DNA of 64,000 nt from Marinomonas primoryensis (GCF_013372285.1 NZ_CP054301.1:668001-732000); one strand, 5' to 3'; positions 8,440 through 17,341 are shown, counted from the stretch's first letter. Translations and numbers: made by a program. Notes: a model not told the origin generated them from the sequence alone.

Positions 8440-9219
8440 TTAATTCACCCGACCATAAAAGGTTTTGCTTGCTGCTTCGGAGAGAGCAATGCCAGGCTGT
8501 GAGTTGTACGCCAGCACGGCCAGCATACGCGTGGTATCACCTTGCGTTGGCGTGACTCGGTGAATGGCGTTTCGACCTCGAAATAGCACCAAGGCACCCG
8601 GTTCGATCGCCAATTCCTTGACCTTTTTTTGCCCCGCAAGAACCTCACTCACACCGTTATAATTCATTTCGCCCGCGTCGGCGTCACGCATATTTTCAAT
8701 GTATTCAAACACACCGCCAGACTCAGGTTTTTGAATTAACAAGGTAATGGCAAAAGACGAATTATCGAAATGCCAACCGAGTTCTTGTCCCTTACTGGCG
8801 TAGTGCAAATTGATAGAAGAAAGAGAGTCGGCGTAGTTATAAAGCGCCTCTTCGTCTAACACGTTGGCAAGAAACGCCCGAAACAAAGGCGCATCATAAA
8901 GCTGTCTCAGTGGCGATATTGGGTCGATTTGATCATCGGTAATACAGCCTTTAGATGAACTGATTTGTTTGTTTCTCGCGTGTTCCGAGTCGTAATCTGG
9001 ATCGACATGGGTTAAGTAAACGTTATGAGTTGATTGAGTAAACCAAGCGAGACTTTTCTTGGCTTTCCCTTCTTCTATAATGGCTTGAATGGTTTTTTCA
9101 TTCAGAAAATTTGGCAAAACCAGCGCGCCATTTTCTGCCAGTGTCTTTTTACACTCGGCTCTAAAGTCACTACTTTCAATAGGGTAGGCGGCTTTATTCA
9201 TCAGATCTGATAATGACAT
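8440..9219 (-). CDS. 2-oxoglutarate/Fe(II)-dependent oxygenase (HalD/BesD-like)
   Basis: 259 residues resembling the family that databases name after the amino-acid halogenases HalD and BesD. It opens with a helix, then ALVLPNFL, and the double-stranded beta-helix core. The iron site is His150-Phe-Asp152 (GWHFDNSSF) with distal His220 (NAIHRV), and Arg231 is placed to bind 2-oxoglutarate. Because the aspartate of the H-x-D motif is kept, the enzyme should hydroxylate its substrate; radical halogenases have glycine or alanine there. GGGGA precedes the ATG by six bases. It is divergent from a LysR gene that probably controls it. The substrate, perhaps a free amino acid, is unknown. Confidence 0.8.
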   Translation of the reverse strand: MSLSDLMNKAAYPIESSDFRAECKKTLAENGALVLPNFLNEKTIQAIIEEGKAKKSLAWFTQSTHNVYLTHVDPDYDSEHARNKQISSSKGCITDDQIDPISPLRQLYDAPLFRAFLANVLDEEALYNYADSLSSINLHYASKGQELGWHFDNSSFAITLLIQKPESGGVFEYIENMRDADAGEMNYNGVSEVLAGQKKVKELAIEPGALVLFRGRNAIHRVTPTQGDTTRMLAVLAYNSQPGIALSEAASKTFYGRVN

Positions 9220-9335
9220 TAGTGTTCCCCTTTGTTTTTTTGATCTTTTAATCGCGTTTAATAAGACATAGGATGAGGTTCAGACTAGTAAAGTTAGCCT
9301 AGTAGTTAAATCAATATTTTTTGTATTTATCGTTA

Positions 9336-9351
9336 AGCATTTCTTAATGCT
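9336..9351. promoter_or_regulatory. candidate LysR-type dyad
   Basis: AGCATT-TCTT-AATGCT lies between the divergent oxygenase and LysR genes. It has 6-bp arms and a 4-bp centre, and is the only clear dyad in this gap. Confidence 0.35.
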
Positions 9352-9417
9352 AAAAAAGAAAAGCAATTTGCTTGAGTGTCATATTCCCTAACATTGAAAA
9401 ATTAGCTTGATACTATT

Positions 9418-10308
9418 ATGTTGAAATTGCCCAATTTAAACAGCTTGATCACCTTTATCAATGCGGCCCAAACCGGCAACTTTGCGAAAACCGCGAAGGC
9501 ATTGTGCATAACGCCAGCCGCCGTCAGCCAACAAATAAAACAGCTAGAATCTCACCTAGACGCAACGCTGTTTGAACGCTCAAAACTAGGTGTGGAATTG
9601 ACTCAAGCGGGTCATCAATACCTGTATTTTGCCAATCAAGCGATCGAAAGCCTGCAACGTGGACAAGCCAGTTTAGACCAATTAAAACCGCAATCTATTT
9701 TCACCTTACACACACTGCCATCGGTGGCGAGCTTGTGGCTAATGCCCAAAGTGCTGCAAATAATGGAAAAGCATCCAGACCTAGAAATTCGCGTAGAAGC
9801 GAGCCATTCCACGGTGGATTTCAGCCTGAGCCGATGTGACGCGTCTATTAGCTTTGGTAAACAAGATACGTCCCTAAACCACGACTTCCTTTTCCAAGAC
9901 GACGTACACCTAGTCGCCAGTCCTTCTTTGATTAACGGAATAGCGCAGGGTGATTTAGATGCATTGCTTGAAAAACCAATGATTCATATTGATTGGGGAG
10001 ACGACAACGCGTTTTTACCCAACTGGCAAGATTGGCTAACCGCCGCGAGTTACCATAATCGACAACCCAACAAAGGCCCACAATTTAACCTTTCCAGCAT
10101 GGCCATCGACGCCGCCATACAAGGCAAAGGCCTACTTCTCGGCCAAGGACTCTTCATCCAAAACGCGTTGAAAACGGGTCAGCTCGTGTCACTCAGCGAC
10201 ATAACCTTGCCACTAAGAAAAGCCTACTACCTGACTTATCCAGACCGAACTAGAAATAAAGCGGCAGCGATGGGGCTGATAGAGCAATTGAAAAATGAAG
10301 AGGGTTGA
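9418..10308 (+). CDS. LysR family regulator, GcvA-like
   Basis: 296 residues. The N-terminal helix-turn-helix (FAKTAKALCITPAAVSQQIKQLESHLDATLFER) and the layout LPNLNSLITFINAAQTGNF are typical of the GcvA/AmpR-like branch of LysR regulators, which often control amino-acid or antibiotic genes. The effector domain follows (FTLHTLPSVASLWLMPKV..., CDASISFGK). It is divergent from the 2OG-Fe(II) oxygenase, its likely target. The stop codon lies inside a 9-bp stem (10301-10309 with 10332-10340) that may end transcription. Confidence 0.9.
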   Translation: MLKLPNLNSLITFINAAQTGNFAKTAKALCITPAAVSQQIKQLESHLDATLFERSKLGVELTQAGHQYLYFANQAIESLQRGQASLDQLKPQSIFTLHTLPSVASLWLMPKVLQIMEKHPDLEIRVEASHSTVDFSLSRCDASISFGKQDTSLNHDFLFQDDVHLVASPSLINGIAQGDLDALLEKPMIHIDWGDDNAFLPNWQDWLTAASYHNRQPNKGPQFNLSSMAIDAAIQGKGLLLGQGLFIQNALKTGQLVSLSDITLPLRKAYYLTYPDRTRNKAAAMGLIEQLKNEEG

Positions 10309-10343
10309 TCAAGTAGGGAGGTAATCATCAAATCAACCCTTTA
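10301..10343 (+). terminator. possible terminator of the LysR gene
   Basis: AGGGTTGAT pairs perfectly with ATCAACCCT across 22 bases, and only three T follow. The long loop and short T-run make this weak. Confidence 0.35.
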
Positions 10344-10490
10344 CGCCGCTCGGCGTTGCTGTCGTATTATTGCTTTGCCTAAATAGGGTGGCTGACTTAA
10401 GCTTTGTTGTTAAGGTTTTTCCATTTTTATAAGAATAATGACGAACCCTATTTTAGGTTCGAACCGTCTTTGGGAATTATAATTCAGCGT

Positions 10491-12182
10491 ATGAATATCA
10501 TTTTAGGCACTATTGTCGGTTTAGGGATTTTCCTGTTTGGCATGCATCAGTTGGAGCAAGGGCTGCAATCACTGGGCAACAATCGTATTAAGAAAATTTT
10601 GTCGCGTTCTACTGAGAAGCCTATATTCAGTGTCGCATCAGGGGTAACCATTACCGCGATTGTTCAAAGTAGCTCTATGGTCAGTTTGATGGTGTTGGCG
10701 TTTGCCAGCGCAGGCATGATTCCATTATTCAATGCCGTTGGTGTCATTCTTGGAGCGAACCTCGGCACGACGTTTAGTGGTTGGATTGTAACGACCATTG
10801 GCTTCAAAATGGATCTCGCCGCGATCGCTCTTCCTCTGTTTGGTCTGTCTTCTATTGTTTATTTATTTTCTGAGCGCCGTCCAGTATGGCGAAGTGGTGC
10901 TCAAGCCGTTATTGGATTAGGGCTATTAATCTTTGGCTTGTCGGAAATGAAAGACGCGGTTGAAACGCTCCCGCAGCTTTTTGATCTGTCTAGCCTAGGC
11001 AATATGCCCATCGTGGTCTATTTGCTGGTGGGCATGTTGATGACCGCCTTGATTCAGTCCAGTTCGGCGATGACGCTCATTACCTTAACCGCATTGCATT
11101 CTGGCATTGTGGATTTGCCCGCCGCTGCCGCGTTGGTCGTTGGTGCGGATATTGGTACCACGAGCACCACAATTTTAGGGAGCTTACGAGGATCTCGTAT
11201 TATGAAACAACTGGCCTTGGCTCATGTTGTTTATAATCTCGTCGTGGATGTTTTGGCCTTCTTAGTGCTGCTCCCCTTGTTGCCCAGCGCCATGGATTTT
11301 GTCGGCATCACCGATCCTTTGTATGGCATTGTGATGTTTCAAAGTAGCTTCAATCTCATTGGCCTCTTCTTGTTTGTGCCCTTTTTAAAGCAGTTTTCCG
11401 ATTGGCTAAGTAAGCGTTTTGGCAAGGACGATGATGAATATATTTCTTTGTATTTGCACAACACATCGACCGAAGTAACGGACGCTGGGTTAATTACCTT
11501 AGAGAAAGAAGTCCGCCACCTTTTGGAAATGGGGATGACACTTAATATGCAGGCGTTTCATTTTTCACCATTGCAGATAGGCACGCCAGAGCAAGTGCAG
11601 AGTTTGCAAAAGGTGGCAAAGAAATACGAAGGGTTTAGCGAAGGTTACGTGAGATTAAAGCGCCTTGAGACACTGATTCGACATTACAGTATTCGCCTAG
11701 AATCCGTATCGCTAAACGTTAAACAGATCGAGCGTATCAGCCTATTGCTGGAATGCGCTCGTGATAACGTCTTTGCGTTAAAAAGCTTAAAAGATATCCA
11801 GTCCGACTTAGACCTATTCCGTCAAGGTGACAGTGAAAGCAGCCTCTTATTTAATCAAGAAATAAGCAACAGTCAGGAAGGAATACTGCGTCGCCAGCTG
11901 AGTTTTTTGCAAAGCGACATGCTTGATGAGCAGAGGTTAAATCAGTTTCATCTACTAAACGACATGATAAGCCAACAACATCAGGCGCTGAATGAAGACA
12001 TAGCGGAAAGCTTGCGCCTTTTACCCGCAGATAAAAACAAAGAACTGGATGTGTCAGCGGCGCAAGTAACGACAATGTTGAATGTAAGCCGTGAAATATT
12101 GCACGCCAACCAAGGTGTACAACACGCATTAAAACTCTATTTTAAAGTGACAGAAAAGGTAGGCGTTAACGCGAAGGCGTAA
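10491..12182 (+). CDS. Na/Pi cotransporter family protein
   Basis: 563 residues. Two inverted Na/Pi-cotransporter repeats each carry the QSSS signature (AIVQSSSMVS near residue 55 and ALIQSSSAMT near residue 185), embedded in about eight to ten membrane segments. A cytoplasmic C-terminal half of about 240 residues is helical and PhoU-like (KEVRHLLEMGMTLNMQAF..., FSEGYVRLKRLETLIR). Members move phosphate with sodium, import or export. The frame can open at 10404, but the ATG at 10491 starts the protein where the family does (MNIILGTIVGLGIFLFGMHQ). No pho gene is adjacent. It is followed by about 950 bp without genes. Confidence 0.9.
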   Translation: MNIILGTIVGLGIFLFGMHQLEQGLQSLGNNRIKKILSRSTEKPIFSVASGVTITAIVQSSSMVSLMVLAFASAGMIPLFNAVGVILGANLGTTFSGWIVTTIGFKMDLAAIALPLFGLSSIVYLFSERRPVWRSGAQAVIGLGLLIFGLSEMKDAVETLPQLFDLSSLGNMPIVVYLLVGMLMTALIQSSSAMTLITLTALHSGIVDLPAAAALVVGADIGTTSTTILGSLRGSRIMKQLALAHVVYNLVVDVLAFLVLLPLLPSAMDFVGITDPLYGIVMFQSSFNLIGLFLFVPFLKQFSDWLSKRFGKDDDEYISLYLHNTSTEVTDAGLITLEKEVRHLLEMGMTLNMQAFHFSPLQIGTPEQVQSLQKVAKKYEGFSEGYVRLKRLETLIRHYSIRLESVSLNVKQIERISLLLECARDNVFALKSLKDIQSDLDLFRQGDSESSLLFNQEISNSQEGILRRQLSFLQSDMLDEQRLNQFHLLNDMISQQHQALNEDIAESLRLLPADKNKELDVSAAQVTTMLNVSREILHANQGVQHALKLYFKVTEKVGVNAKA

Positions 12183-12619
12183 AAAAATTATAAACCAGCC
12201 ACATTGATGGCTGCTATTGATTCTTCAGAATGTTAAGGAGAGCCGTTCGACTTGATCGCATGTTCCCTAAAATTAGCTCCCAGAGTTTAATTTACAGGCC
12301 TTGATGTCGCCCTAAAAAACGACTTACTTTAGAAAATGAAAGCTTTGCTTTAAATCGTCTGATTACGGTCGTTCCTCCCTCATGCAGACCTACGAAAACA
12401 GATTAATCCAGTTAAAGCCCATCTACACTTTCTGAACTGATATCACAGAAGAACGAACTTCGATTCAATCCTGATTGCGCGACTCTATGGCGTTTCAGGG
12501 TCAGTTAAAAATCCCCTTCCTCTCAACGGCAAAAAAATCCATGCCTTTCGATACAACGAGCGTAGGAAGGAATCATGCGCCTATGAAGAAAATCAGGCAT
12601 TAAAGATCTTAAAGCGAAT

Positions 12620-12770
12620 TTTTGGTTACTTTTTGGGCGCTAGCAAAAAGTTACACGCCCATCAGGGCGGAATAAAGGTTGGGATTACAAAGAGTTTGAA
12701 TGGAACTCAAAGAAGAGATTAACCCCTCCCTAACCCTCCCCTTGAAGAAAGGGGAGGGGATCTAGTGATT
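12620..12770 (+). repeat. dispersed repeat, copy A
   Basis: It starts with TTTTTGGTTACTTTTT, whose GTTACTTTTT pairs imperfectly with AAAAAGTTAC (12645-12654). It continues with ACACGCCC, GGGCGGAATAAAG, ACAAAG and GAATGGAA, and ends in a C-rich block (12723-12741) and a hairpin CCCTCCCCTTgaagaAAGGGGAGGGG. I recall similar TTTTTGGTTACTTTTT-headed sequence between genes of many gammaproteobacteria, so it is probably a mobile or repeat remnant. Confidence 0.6.
12723..12741 (-). repeat. G-quadruplex motif on the minus strand
   Basis: The plus strand reads CCCCTCCCTAACCCTCCCC, so the minus strand has four G-runs with loops of 1, 3 and 1 bases. It is the inverted counterpart of the motif at 23649-23667. 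Confidence 0.6.
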
Positions 12771-12809
12771 AGTAGACTTAGTCTTTTGTACGTTCTTGAA
12801 CTAGAAAGC

Positions 12810-12980
12810 GGGCAAAAGTTACACGCCCAGCCTTTTCCTGGATTAAAGAGCGGAATAAAGCTCATGAATACAAAGCGTTAGAATGGAATCAAAGAGCAAC
12901 CCCATCCTAACCTTCCCCTTGGAAGTGATAAGGGGAAGGGACAGATCAAGAGATGAACCCTTGAAGAAAGGGGAGGGGAA
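12810..12980 (+). repeat. dispersed repeat, copy B
   Basis: It repeats the order of copy A: GCAAAAGTTACACGCCC, GCGGAATAAAG, ACAAAG, GAATGGAA, CAAAGA, then the C-rich block in degraded form (12899-12918) and a second CTTGAAGAAAGGGGAGGGG end. Copy B carries insertions relative to A and lacks the TTTTTGGTTAC head. Confidence 0.6.
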
Positions 12981-12991
12981 AAAACTGCCAT

Positions 12992-13009
12992 ATACGTCAA
13001 ATGACGTAT
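12992..13009. promoter_or_regulatory. palindrome upstream of urtA
   Basis: ATACGTCA-AA-TGACGTAT is a perfect 8-bp inverted repeat with a 2-bp centre, about 128 bp before the urtA start. It is the best operator candidate for the urea-uptake operon. The LuxR-type response regulator at 28.7 kb is one possible binder. Confidence 0.5.
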
Positions 13010-13136
13010 CCCCCTAAGTCATTTCGCGCATACCTTTCTTACGGTGATTTTTTAATACTGGGTCTACTGATACGAGGTGTTTAAACCTCTTGTTCGACTC
13101 AACAATATTATAAATCACAATAGGACGGCTCCAATT

Positions 13137-14420
13137 ATGAAAATCAAAGCGCTTACTTCTGCGATTGTGCTCTCTGGTGCAACGCTTATTGCACTTCCGG
13201 CATTGGCGGCAGAGACGATTAAGGTCGGTGTGTTGCATTCCTTGTCTGGCACCATGGCGATTTCCGAAACAACGCTGAAAGACACGGTCTTGATGATGGT
13301 CGATGACCAAAACAAAAAGGGCGGTTTGCTTGGCAAGAAGTTAGAAGCGGTTGTGGTTGACCCTGCGTCTAACTGGCCTTTGTTTGCAGAAAAAGGTCGT
13401 GAGCTTTTAACTCAAGACAAAGTGGATGTGATTTTCGGTAGCTGGACGTCGGTTTCTCGTAAATCGGTTTTACCTGTATTGGAAGAGTTGAACGGTTTGA
13501 TGTTCTACCCAGTTCAATACGAAGGGGAAGAGTCGTCTAAAAACGTGTTCTACACAGGCGCGGCGCCAAACCAACAAGCCATTCCTGCGGTGGATTACTT
13601 GATGAATGATCTGGGTGTAGAGCGCTTTGTTCTCGCCGGTACCGATTACGTTTATCCACGTACTACCAATAAAATTCTTGAATCCTACCTAAAAGGCAAA
13701 GGTGTTGCGGCGAAAGACATCATGATCAACTACACGCCGTTCGGTCATTCTGATTGGCAGTCTATTGTTTCTGATGTGAAGAAATTCGGCAGCGAAGGCA
13801 AGAAAACGGCGGTTGTTTCGACTATTAATGGTGACGCCAATATCCCTTTCTACAAAGAGTTGGGTAACCAAGGTATTTCAGCAGAAGACATTCCTGTGGT
13901 GGCGTTTTCTGTAGGTGAAGAAGAGCTTTCTGGTTTAGATACTAAACCCTTGGTTGGTCATTTAGCGGCTTGGAACTATTTCCAAAGTGTTGATACACCA
14001 GAAAACGAAGCTTTTATTAAAGCGTGGAAAGCGTATACCAAGAATCCAAAACGCGTAACGAACGACCCAATGGAAGCGACTTACATCGGCTTCAAAATGT
14101 GGGCAAACGCGGTGACTCAAGCGGGCACAACGGATGTTGATGCAGTTGAGCAAGCGATGATCGGTCAGAAAACACCAAACCTAACGGGCGGCATTGCAGT
14201 GATGAACAAAAACCATCACTTGAGCAAACCGGTTCTGATTGGCGAGATTCAAGACAACGGTCAGTTTGAAGTCGTTTGGGAAACCGACGGTGTGGTTGCC
14301 GGTGATGCTTGGTCTGACTTCCTACCAGGTTCGAAAGATCTGATCTCAGATTGGACGGCGCCGATCAAGTGCGGTAACTACAACACGAAAACCAAAACTT
14401 GTTCAGGCCAAAACTATTAA
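13137..14420 (+). CDS. urtA: urea ABC transporter substrate-binding protein UrtA
   Basis: 427 residues. It binds urea in the periplasm and delivers it to UrtBC. A signal peptide ends at ALA-AET near residue 24, followed by the leucine-binding-like fold (IKVGVLHSLSGTMAISE, LFYPVQYEGEESSKNVFYTGAAPNQQ), which is specific to UrtA in the branched-chain amino-acid binding superfamily. The open frame extends 20 codons further, but the ATG at 13137 has AGGA upstream and gives a normal signal peptide. It is first in urtABCDE and separated from urtB by a terminator-like hairpin, which should favour extra UrtA. Confidence 0.96.
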   Translation: MKIKALTSAIVLSGATLIALPALAAETIKVGVLHSLSGTMAISETTLKDTVLMMVDDQNKKGGLLGKKLEAVVVDPASNWPLFAEKGRELLTQDKVDVIFGSWTSVSRKSVLPVLEELNGLMFYPVQYEGEESSKNVFYTGAAPNQQAIPAVDYLMNDLGVERFVLAGTDYVYPRTTNKILESYLKGKGVAAKDIMINYTPFGHSDWQSIVSDVKKFGSEGKKTAVVSTINGDANIPFYKELGNQGISAEDIPVVAFSVGEEELSGLDTKPLVGHLAAWNYFQSVDTPENEAFIKAWKAYTKNPKRVTNDPMEATYIGFKMWANAVTQAGTTDVDAVEQAMIGQKTPNLTGGIAVMNKNHHLSKPVLIGEIQDNGQFEVVWETDGVVAGDAWSDFLPGSKDLISDWTAPIKCGNYNTKTKTCSGQNY

Positions 14421-14446
14421 TTTGACCTCATCCCAGGGTTAACGTT

Positions 14447-14492
14447 GGCTCTCTGTCTGGCTGGAAAATAGTCTAGTCAGAGAGCCTTTTTT
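14447..14492 (+). terminator. intra-operon terminator between urtA and urtB
   Basis: GGCTCTCTG (14447-14455) pairs perfectly with CAGAGAGCC (14478-14486) and six T follow. Placed after the binding-protein gene and before urtB, it probably ends most transcripts and lets some read through. Confidence 0.85.
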
Positions 14493-14573
14493 ACCCTGTT
14501 TGTTTTTAAATCCATTCTTTTAAGCGCTTTGCTCAACAAGCCTTATCGCAATAAACCTACCGATACACGGAGT

Positions 14574-16211
14574 ATGACCTTGAGACGTATCCCCTTGAGA
14601 CGTATCACCTTGAGACATTGCATGGCACTGTGTTGCTGTCTTTTTGGACTTTTTTCCCTTCCTAGTGTTGCAGTGGAATCCACGTCTCTTGATCCTCTGT
14701 TAGCTGACTTGGTCGATGCAAAAATCAGTAAAATGGTGCCTATTTTAGACAAAATAGAAAAAGCATCCGACGAGACCGTATTGCCACTTTTTCGCACCTT
14801 ATTAAACGGCGATTTGTATTATATTAAATCGACCAAGCAGGTCGTTGGGCAGTTCGATACAAATGGCGAAACCTTTTATAAAGACGTTTTTACGGGTCAA
14901 GCCAATCCTGCGCTGACCAAACGAGACGTCAAAAAAATCCGTGTGAACAACACATTACGCGGCTACTTACGCAACGCCATTGCGCGCATTCAATTAACCT
15001 CTAAAAAACCCAGCGTACGCGAAAGCGCTGTACGTGAGTTGTTGTCTAAATTAGACGACGACACGGTCGACATTTTAGAAAGCCTTTATCCGAATGAAAC
15101 CAACAAAAAAGTTAAACAAGCCATGGGCTTAGCGTTGGCGATGAATACCGCTTCGCAAACGCAATTGGCGGTATCGAATCGCATTGCGGCCATCGATACC
15201 TTGGCAGACAGTTTAGAAAACGACGTTCGAAACTTGTTGACCACATTGTCCCGCGACGAGAATCCAGCGATTCAAAGTGCATCGAATGCCGCTTTAGACA
15301 ATATCGCACAAAGAGCCAACCGCTTTGCTTTTGTCGATCAGTTGTTCTTTGGTTTAAGCCTTGGGTCAGTCTTGTTGCTGGCATCGATTGGTTTGGCCAT
15401 TACCTTTGGCGTTATGGGCGTGATCAACATGGCCCACGGCGAGATGATTATGCTTGGCGCTTACACGACGTATGTTGTGCAGCTGATCATGCCGAACTAC
15501 ATCGATTATTCGATTTGGGTGGCGATTCCAGCGGCGTTTTTGGTGTCTGGTTTGATGGGTGTGTTGATCGAACGTTTGGTCATTCGTCATTTGCACGGTC
15601 GACCATTGGAAACTTTGTTGGCGACGTTCGGTATCAGTTTGATCTTGCAACAATTGGTACGAACCATCTTTTCCCCGCTTAACCGTCAGGTGTCGACACC
15701 GAGTTGGATGAGTGGTTCTTGGGAAATAAACCCTGTGTTGTCATTGACGTTAAACCGTTTGTACATCTTGGCGTTTGCTCTACTGGTGTTTATCGCCTTG
15801 GTAATTATTTTGAAAAAAACCTCTCTTGGCTTAAACGTTCGAGCGGTCTCGCAAAACCGCAATATGGCGAAAGCCATGGGCGTGAAAACCAACTGGGTCG
15901 ATGCGATGACCTTCGGTCTGGGCTCTGGTATCGCAGGCATTGCCGGTGTGGCGTTAAGTCAATTAACCAACGTTGGGCCGAACTTGGGTCAGGCTTACAT
16001 TATCGACTCTTTCATGGTCGTGGTGTTTGGCGGCGTGGGTAACCTATTGGGAACATTAGTGGCGGCCTTTACGTTGGGCATCGCGACGAAATTCTTAGAA
16101 CCAACCACGGGGGCAGTACTCGCGGCCATTATTGTATTGGTGTTTATTATTCTCTTTATTCAAAAACGTCCTAAAGGACTCTTTCCACAAAAAGGGAGGG
16201 CGGCAGAATGA
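14574..16211 (+). CDS. urtB: urea ABC transporter permease UrtB
   Basis: 545 residues. After a signal sequence (CMALCCCLFGLFSLPSVAV) comes a periplasmic helical-repeat region of about 220 residues, characteristic of UrtB and absent from LivH-type permeases. From about residue 255 the membrane part follows (FFGLSLGSVLLLASIGLAITFGVMGVINMAHGEM). It forms the channel with UrtC. The reading frame opens at a TTG at 14529; the ATGs at 14574 and 14622 are alternatives, and none has a good ribosome site. Between 14578 and 14620 three 15-bp tandem copies encode repeated LRRI-type residues that enlarge the positive head of the signal sequence. Its end overlaps urtC by 4 bp. Confidence 0.94.
   Translation: MTLRRIPLRRITLRHCMALCCCLFGLFSLPSVAVESTSLDPLLADLVDAKISKMVPILDKIEKASDETVLPLFRTLLNGDLYYIKSTKQVVGQFDTNGETFYKDVFTGQANPALTKRDVKKIRVNNTLRGYLRNAIARIQLTSKKPSVRESAVRELLSKLDDDTVDILESLYPNETNKKVKQAMGLALAMNTASQTQLAVSNRIAAIDTLADSLENDVRNLLTTLSRDENPAIQSASNAALDNIAQRANRFAFVDQLFFGLSLGSVLLLASIGLAITFGVMGVINMAHGEMIMLGAYTTYVVQLIMPNYIDYSIWVAIPAAFLVSGLMGVLIERLVIRHLHGRPLETLLATFGISLILQQLVRTIFSPLNRQVSTPSWMSGSWEINPVLSLTLNRLYILAFALLVFIALVIILKKTSLGLNVRAVSQNRNMAKAMGVKTNWVDAMTFGLGSGIAGIAGVALSQLTNVGPNLGQAYIIDSFMVVVFGGVGNLLGTLVAAFTLGIATKFLEPTTGAVLAAIIVLVFIILFIQKRPKGLFPQKGRAAE
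14578..14620 (+). repeat. 15-bp tandem repeat, three copies, in urtB
   Basis: CCTTGAGACGTATCC, CCTTGAGACGTATCA and a shorter CCTTGAGACATTG follow each other without gaps at the start of urtB. Confidence 0.85.
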
Positions 16212-17341
16212 CACGTCTTATGAAGTATTTTTCGGAAGGGCGCACTTCTGGCAAGCACACACTGCCATTTGTGGTGATCTTATTGGGCGTGACAATTCTC
16301 GCGTCTGCGGCGAACTTGTTTTTACCTGCAGACTCTGCGCTGTACGTCAGTACTTACACGATTACGCTGCTGGGTAAATATTTGTGCTACGCCATGTTGG
16401 CGTTGGCGGTGGATATTATCTGGGGCTATTGCGGTATTTTGAGCTTAGGTCACGGGGCATTTTTCGCCTTAGGCGGTTACGCCATGGGCATGTATTTAAT
16501 GCGTCAAATAGGTGACCGTGGCGTCTACGGGAATCCATTGTTACCTGACTTTATGGTGTTTTTGGATTGGAAAGAATTGCCGTGGTTTTGGCTCGGCATG
16601 GATCATTTCTGGTTTGCCATGTTGATGGCGGTTGTTGTACCAGGGTTATTGGCCTTTGTGTTTGGCTGGTTGGCGTTTCGTTCCCGCGTGACAGGCGTTT
16701 ACCTTTCTATTATGACGCAAGCCTTAACCTACGCTTTATTGCTGGCGTTTTTCCGTAATGAAATGGGCTTTGGCGGTAACAATGGCTTAACCGATTTTAA
16801 AGAAATTCTGGGCTTTAATCTGCAAGCCGACAGCACGCGTGTTGCTTTGTTTATGATCACCGCGATTTTGCTGGCAGTGATCTTTGTGGTCAGTCAAAAA
16901 ATCTTATCCTCTCGACTCGGCAAGGTGGTGTTGGCGATTCGTGACTCGGAATCTCGCTCGCGCTTTATCGGCTACCGAACCGACCGTTACAAGGTGTGGT
17001 TGTTTGTCTATTCGGCGGTGATCGCAGGGATTGCTGGTGCATTGTACGTACCGCAAGTTGGCATTATTAACCCGGGCGAATTTTCACCGATCAACTCCAT
17101 CGAGATGGTGATTTGGGTAGCAGTGGGTGGTCGTGGCACCTTGATTGGTGCGGTGATTGGCGCCTTGTTGGTGAACTACGCAAAAACCCGTTTCACGGCG
17201 ATTATGCCGGACGCTTGGCTGTTTGCTTTGGGCGCGATGTTCGTTCTTGTCACTTTGTATTTACCAAAAGGCTTAATGGGTTTGTATGGGCAGTTACAAA
17301 CCAAACGAAAAACCGCTATGAATAAGGAGCCACAAGCATGA
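16208..17341 (+). CDS. urtC: urea ABC transporter permease UrtC
   Basis: 377 residues, the second membrane subunit of the urea importer, of the LivM type. About ten hydrophobic segments are visible; CYAMLALAVDIIWGYCGILSLGHGAFFALGGYAMGMYLM near residue 60 is the conserved permease motif, and IRDSESRSRFIGYRTDRYKVWLFVYSA near residue 240 is the coupling region facing the ATPases. It starts with ATGA overlapping the urtB stop and ends overlapping urtD in the same way, so translation is coupled. Confidence 0.95.
   Translation: MTRLMKYFSEGRTSGKHTLPFVVILLGVTILASAANLFLPADSALYVSTYTITLLGKYLCYAMLALAVDIIWGYCGILSLGHGAFFALGGYAMGMYLMRQIGDRGVYGNPLLPDFMVFLDWKELPWFWLGMDHFWFAMLMAVVVPGLLAFVFGWLAFRSRVTGVYLSIMTQALTYALLLAFFRNEMGFGGNNGLTDFKEILGFNLQADSTRVALFMITAILLAVIFVVSQKILSSRLGKVVLAIRDSESRSRFIGYRTDRYKVWLFVYSAVIAGIAGALYVPQVGIINPGEFSPINSIEMVIWVAVGGRGTLIGAVIGALLVNYAKTRFTAIMPDAWLFALGAMFVLVTLYLPKGLMGLYGQLQTKRKTAMNKEPQA

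Larger units (their letters stand above)
12183..13136. other. gene-free region with dispersed repeats upstream of urtA
   Basis: No credible coding frame. It opens with a weak hairpin (CAGCCA/TGGCTG, 12196-12213), then about 400 bp in which I see no feature. From about 12617 it holds two imperfect copies of a repeat, then the urtA control region with a palindrome at 12992-13009. Confidence 0.7.

Noticed and set aside
8440..9219. Call as a halogenase
   Set aside because: The H-x-D triad is complete, which leaves no open site for chloride on iron.
12300..12620. Possible degraded gene in the spacer before urtA
   Set aside because: No frame of useful length in any direction and no recognisable protein fragments; treated as unassigned sequence.
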